Assembly (NCBI GenBank): GCA_030638985.1
Contig: DAOWDO010000087.1
Coordinates: 1 to 7,350, forward strand
Direction: 5' to 3'
Length of the DNA stretch: 7,350 nt
Origin: Dehalococcoidia bacterium
GTDB lineage: Bacteria > Chloroflexota > Dehalococcoidia > Dehalococcoidales > DAOWLH01
Under the pieces are notes generated by a model. That model ran no database searches. It saw only the letters and a list, made by a program, of their open reading frames with translations, and was not told where the DNA came from. Of the stretch, positions 6,900-7,350 are shown in pieces. The first letter of the stretch is position 1, and each line of letters starts with the position of its first letter. The position numbers were made by a program, and so were the translations under genes.

Positions 6900-7350
6900 G
6901 ACTACCTCCCAGCCGGAAGAATCGCGACCATAAGAGCAACAATGCGGCCAACAGGGTCACATTGATCAGCACCAGCGACCAGTAGGGAGCCTGGGGCCAG
7001 AATAACACCTGCGCCCCGGTAACCACCAGGTTTATCAGTGCCAGCGGCAGCAGGAACTTCCAGGCGAAGGCCATCACCTGGTCTATCCTCAGGCGGGGCA
7101 GAGTCCCCCGTATCCAGATGAGGACGAAGAAGACGGCAAACATCTTAATCACAAACCAGAGGAAGGGGGGCAGGAACGGCCCTCTCCAGCCACCCAGAAA
7201 GAGGCTGGTGGCTATGGCCGAAATGGCCACCACTTCCGCATACTCGGTGAGCATCAGAGAGGCAAACTTCATCCCTGAGTATTCTATATTGAAGCCGGCA
7301 ACTATCTCGGAGTCCGCCTCCACCAGGTCAAAGGGCGTGCGATTGGCCTC
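6886..7350 (-). CDS. nuoH: NADH-quinone oxidoreductase subunit H, C-terminal part (runs off the right edge)
   Basis: This is the membrane subunit that forms the quinone-binding chamber and joins the peripheral arm to the membrane arm. The last 154 residues are present (full-length family members have about 320-350). Reading is open from the window edge with EANRTPFDL, the conserved acidic loop facing the quinone site. It continues VEADSEIVAGFNIEYSGMKF, then EYAEVVAISAIATSLFLGGW, WIRGTLPRLRIDQVMAFAWK and a terminal hydrophobic helix. The Val after PFDL (position 10 of the visible part, codon GTG at 7323) is internal, not a start, although it could be mistaken for one; many family members have Pro there. 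The TGA stop at 6888-6886 lies 14 bases inside nuoI, so translation of the two is probably coupled. NuoH contacts NuoI directly in characterised complexes. Confidence 0.96.
   Translation of the reverse strand, partial: EANRTPFDLVEADSEIVAGFNIEYSGMKFASLMLTEYAEVVAISAIATSLFLGGWRGPFLPPFLWFVIKMFAVFFVLIWIRGTLPRLRIDQVMAFAWKFLLPLALINLVVTGAQVLFWPQAPYWSLVLINVTLLAALLLLWSRFFRLGGSRVGV
6905..6910 (-). promoter_or_regulatory. Ribosome-binding site of the fused nuoI
   Basis: GGGAGG on the minus strand, five bases before the GTG at 6899 and located inside the end of nuoH. It is the strongest Shine-Dalgarno sequence in the window. It decides in favour of GTG 6899 rather than the in-frame ATG at residue 15, and preserves the conserved NuoI N terminus. 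Confidence 0.8.

Noticed and set aside
6886..7323. A short complete gene starting at the GTG at 7323
   Set aside because: The frame continues to the window edge and the nine codons upstream (EANRTPFDL) are the conserved NuoH loop, so this GTG is an internal Val.
1..7350. Hydrogenase (Ech/formate hydrogenlyase) or Mrp antiporter operon instead of complex I
   Set aside because: Separate nuoJ, nuoK, nuoL, nuoM and nuoN in canonical order, plus NuoH with its quinone-site loop, fit complex I best. The NuoB/NuoD equivalents that would fully exclude a hydrogenase are outside the window.
1..7350. CRISPR arrays, tRNAs, insertion sequences, terminators or long repeats
   Set aside because: The window is almost entirely conserved coding sequence with gaps of at most about 21 bases, and no repeated units, hairpin with T-run, or transposase sequence was seen.

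Overview
The whole window is one densely packed minus-strand operon segment encoding respiratory complex I (NADH:quinone oxidoreductase family, Nuo). Read in the direction of transcription (right to left) the order is nuoH (3' part) - nuoI (fused form) - nuoJ - nuoK - nuoL - nuoM - nuoN (5' part). This is the canonical bacterial H-I-J-K-L-M-N order. Gaps are 2 to 21 bases, nuoH and nuoI overlap by 14 bases, and no stretch longer than about 25 bases is non-coding. No RNA gene, mobile element, repeat array, promoter or terminator is visible. The operon runs off both ends.

The standout is the nuoI position (5016-6899). Its first ~73 residues and last ~80 residues are the two halves of an ordinary NuoI, each carrying one CxxCxxCxxxCP [4Fe-4S] motif. 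Between these halves, in one uninterrupted reading frame, lies a ~465-residue flavoprotein module of the GltD type (glutamate synthase small subunit / dihydropyrimidine dehydrogenase N-terminal type). The module has its own Cys-rich Fe-S region, an FAD-binding GxGPAG Rossmann fold and a pyridine-nucleotide-binding GGGNTA fold. A pyridine-nucleotide dehydrogenase thus appears to be nested inside the Fe-S subunit that normally carries clusters N6a and N6b. My inference is that it supplies NAD(P)H electrons directly to the quinone module, perhaps replacing the NuoEFG input module, or couples the complex to another redox partner. The genes upstream of nuoH that would test this are outside the window.

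The membrane subunits look fully functional. NuoL, NuoM, NuoN and NuoK keep the Glu and Lys residues used for proton translocation, and NuoH keeps its quinone-site loop. The module is therefore expected to pump ions.

Organism: a bacterium of moderate, roughly mid-50s % GC by eye, with frequent GTG and TTG starts. The GltD-like module resembles the flavoprotein type common in anaerobes. The overall picture would fit an anaerobic lineage such as Chloroflexota (Dehalococcoidia), whose complex I can lack NuoEFG. This assignment is tentative and cannot be settled from the window.
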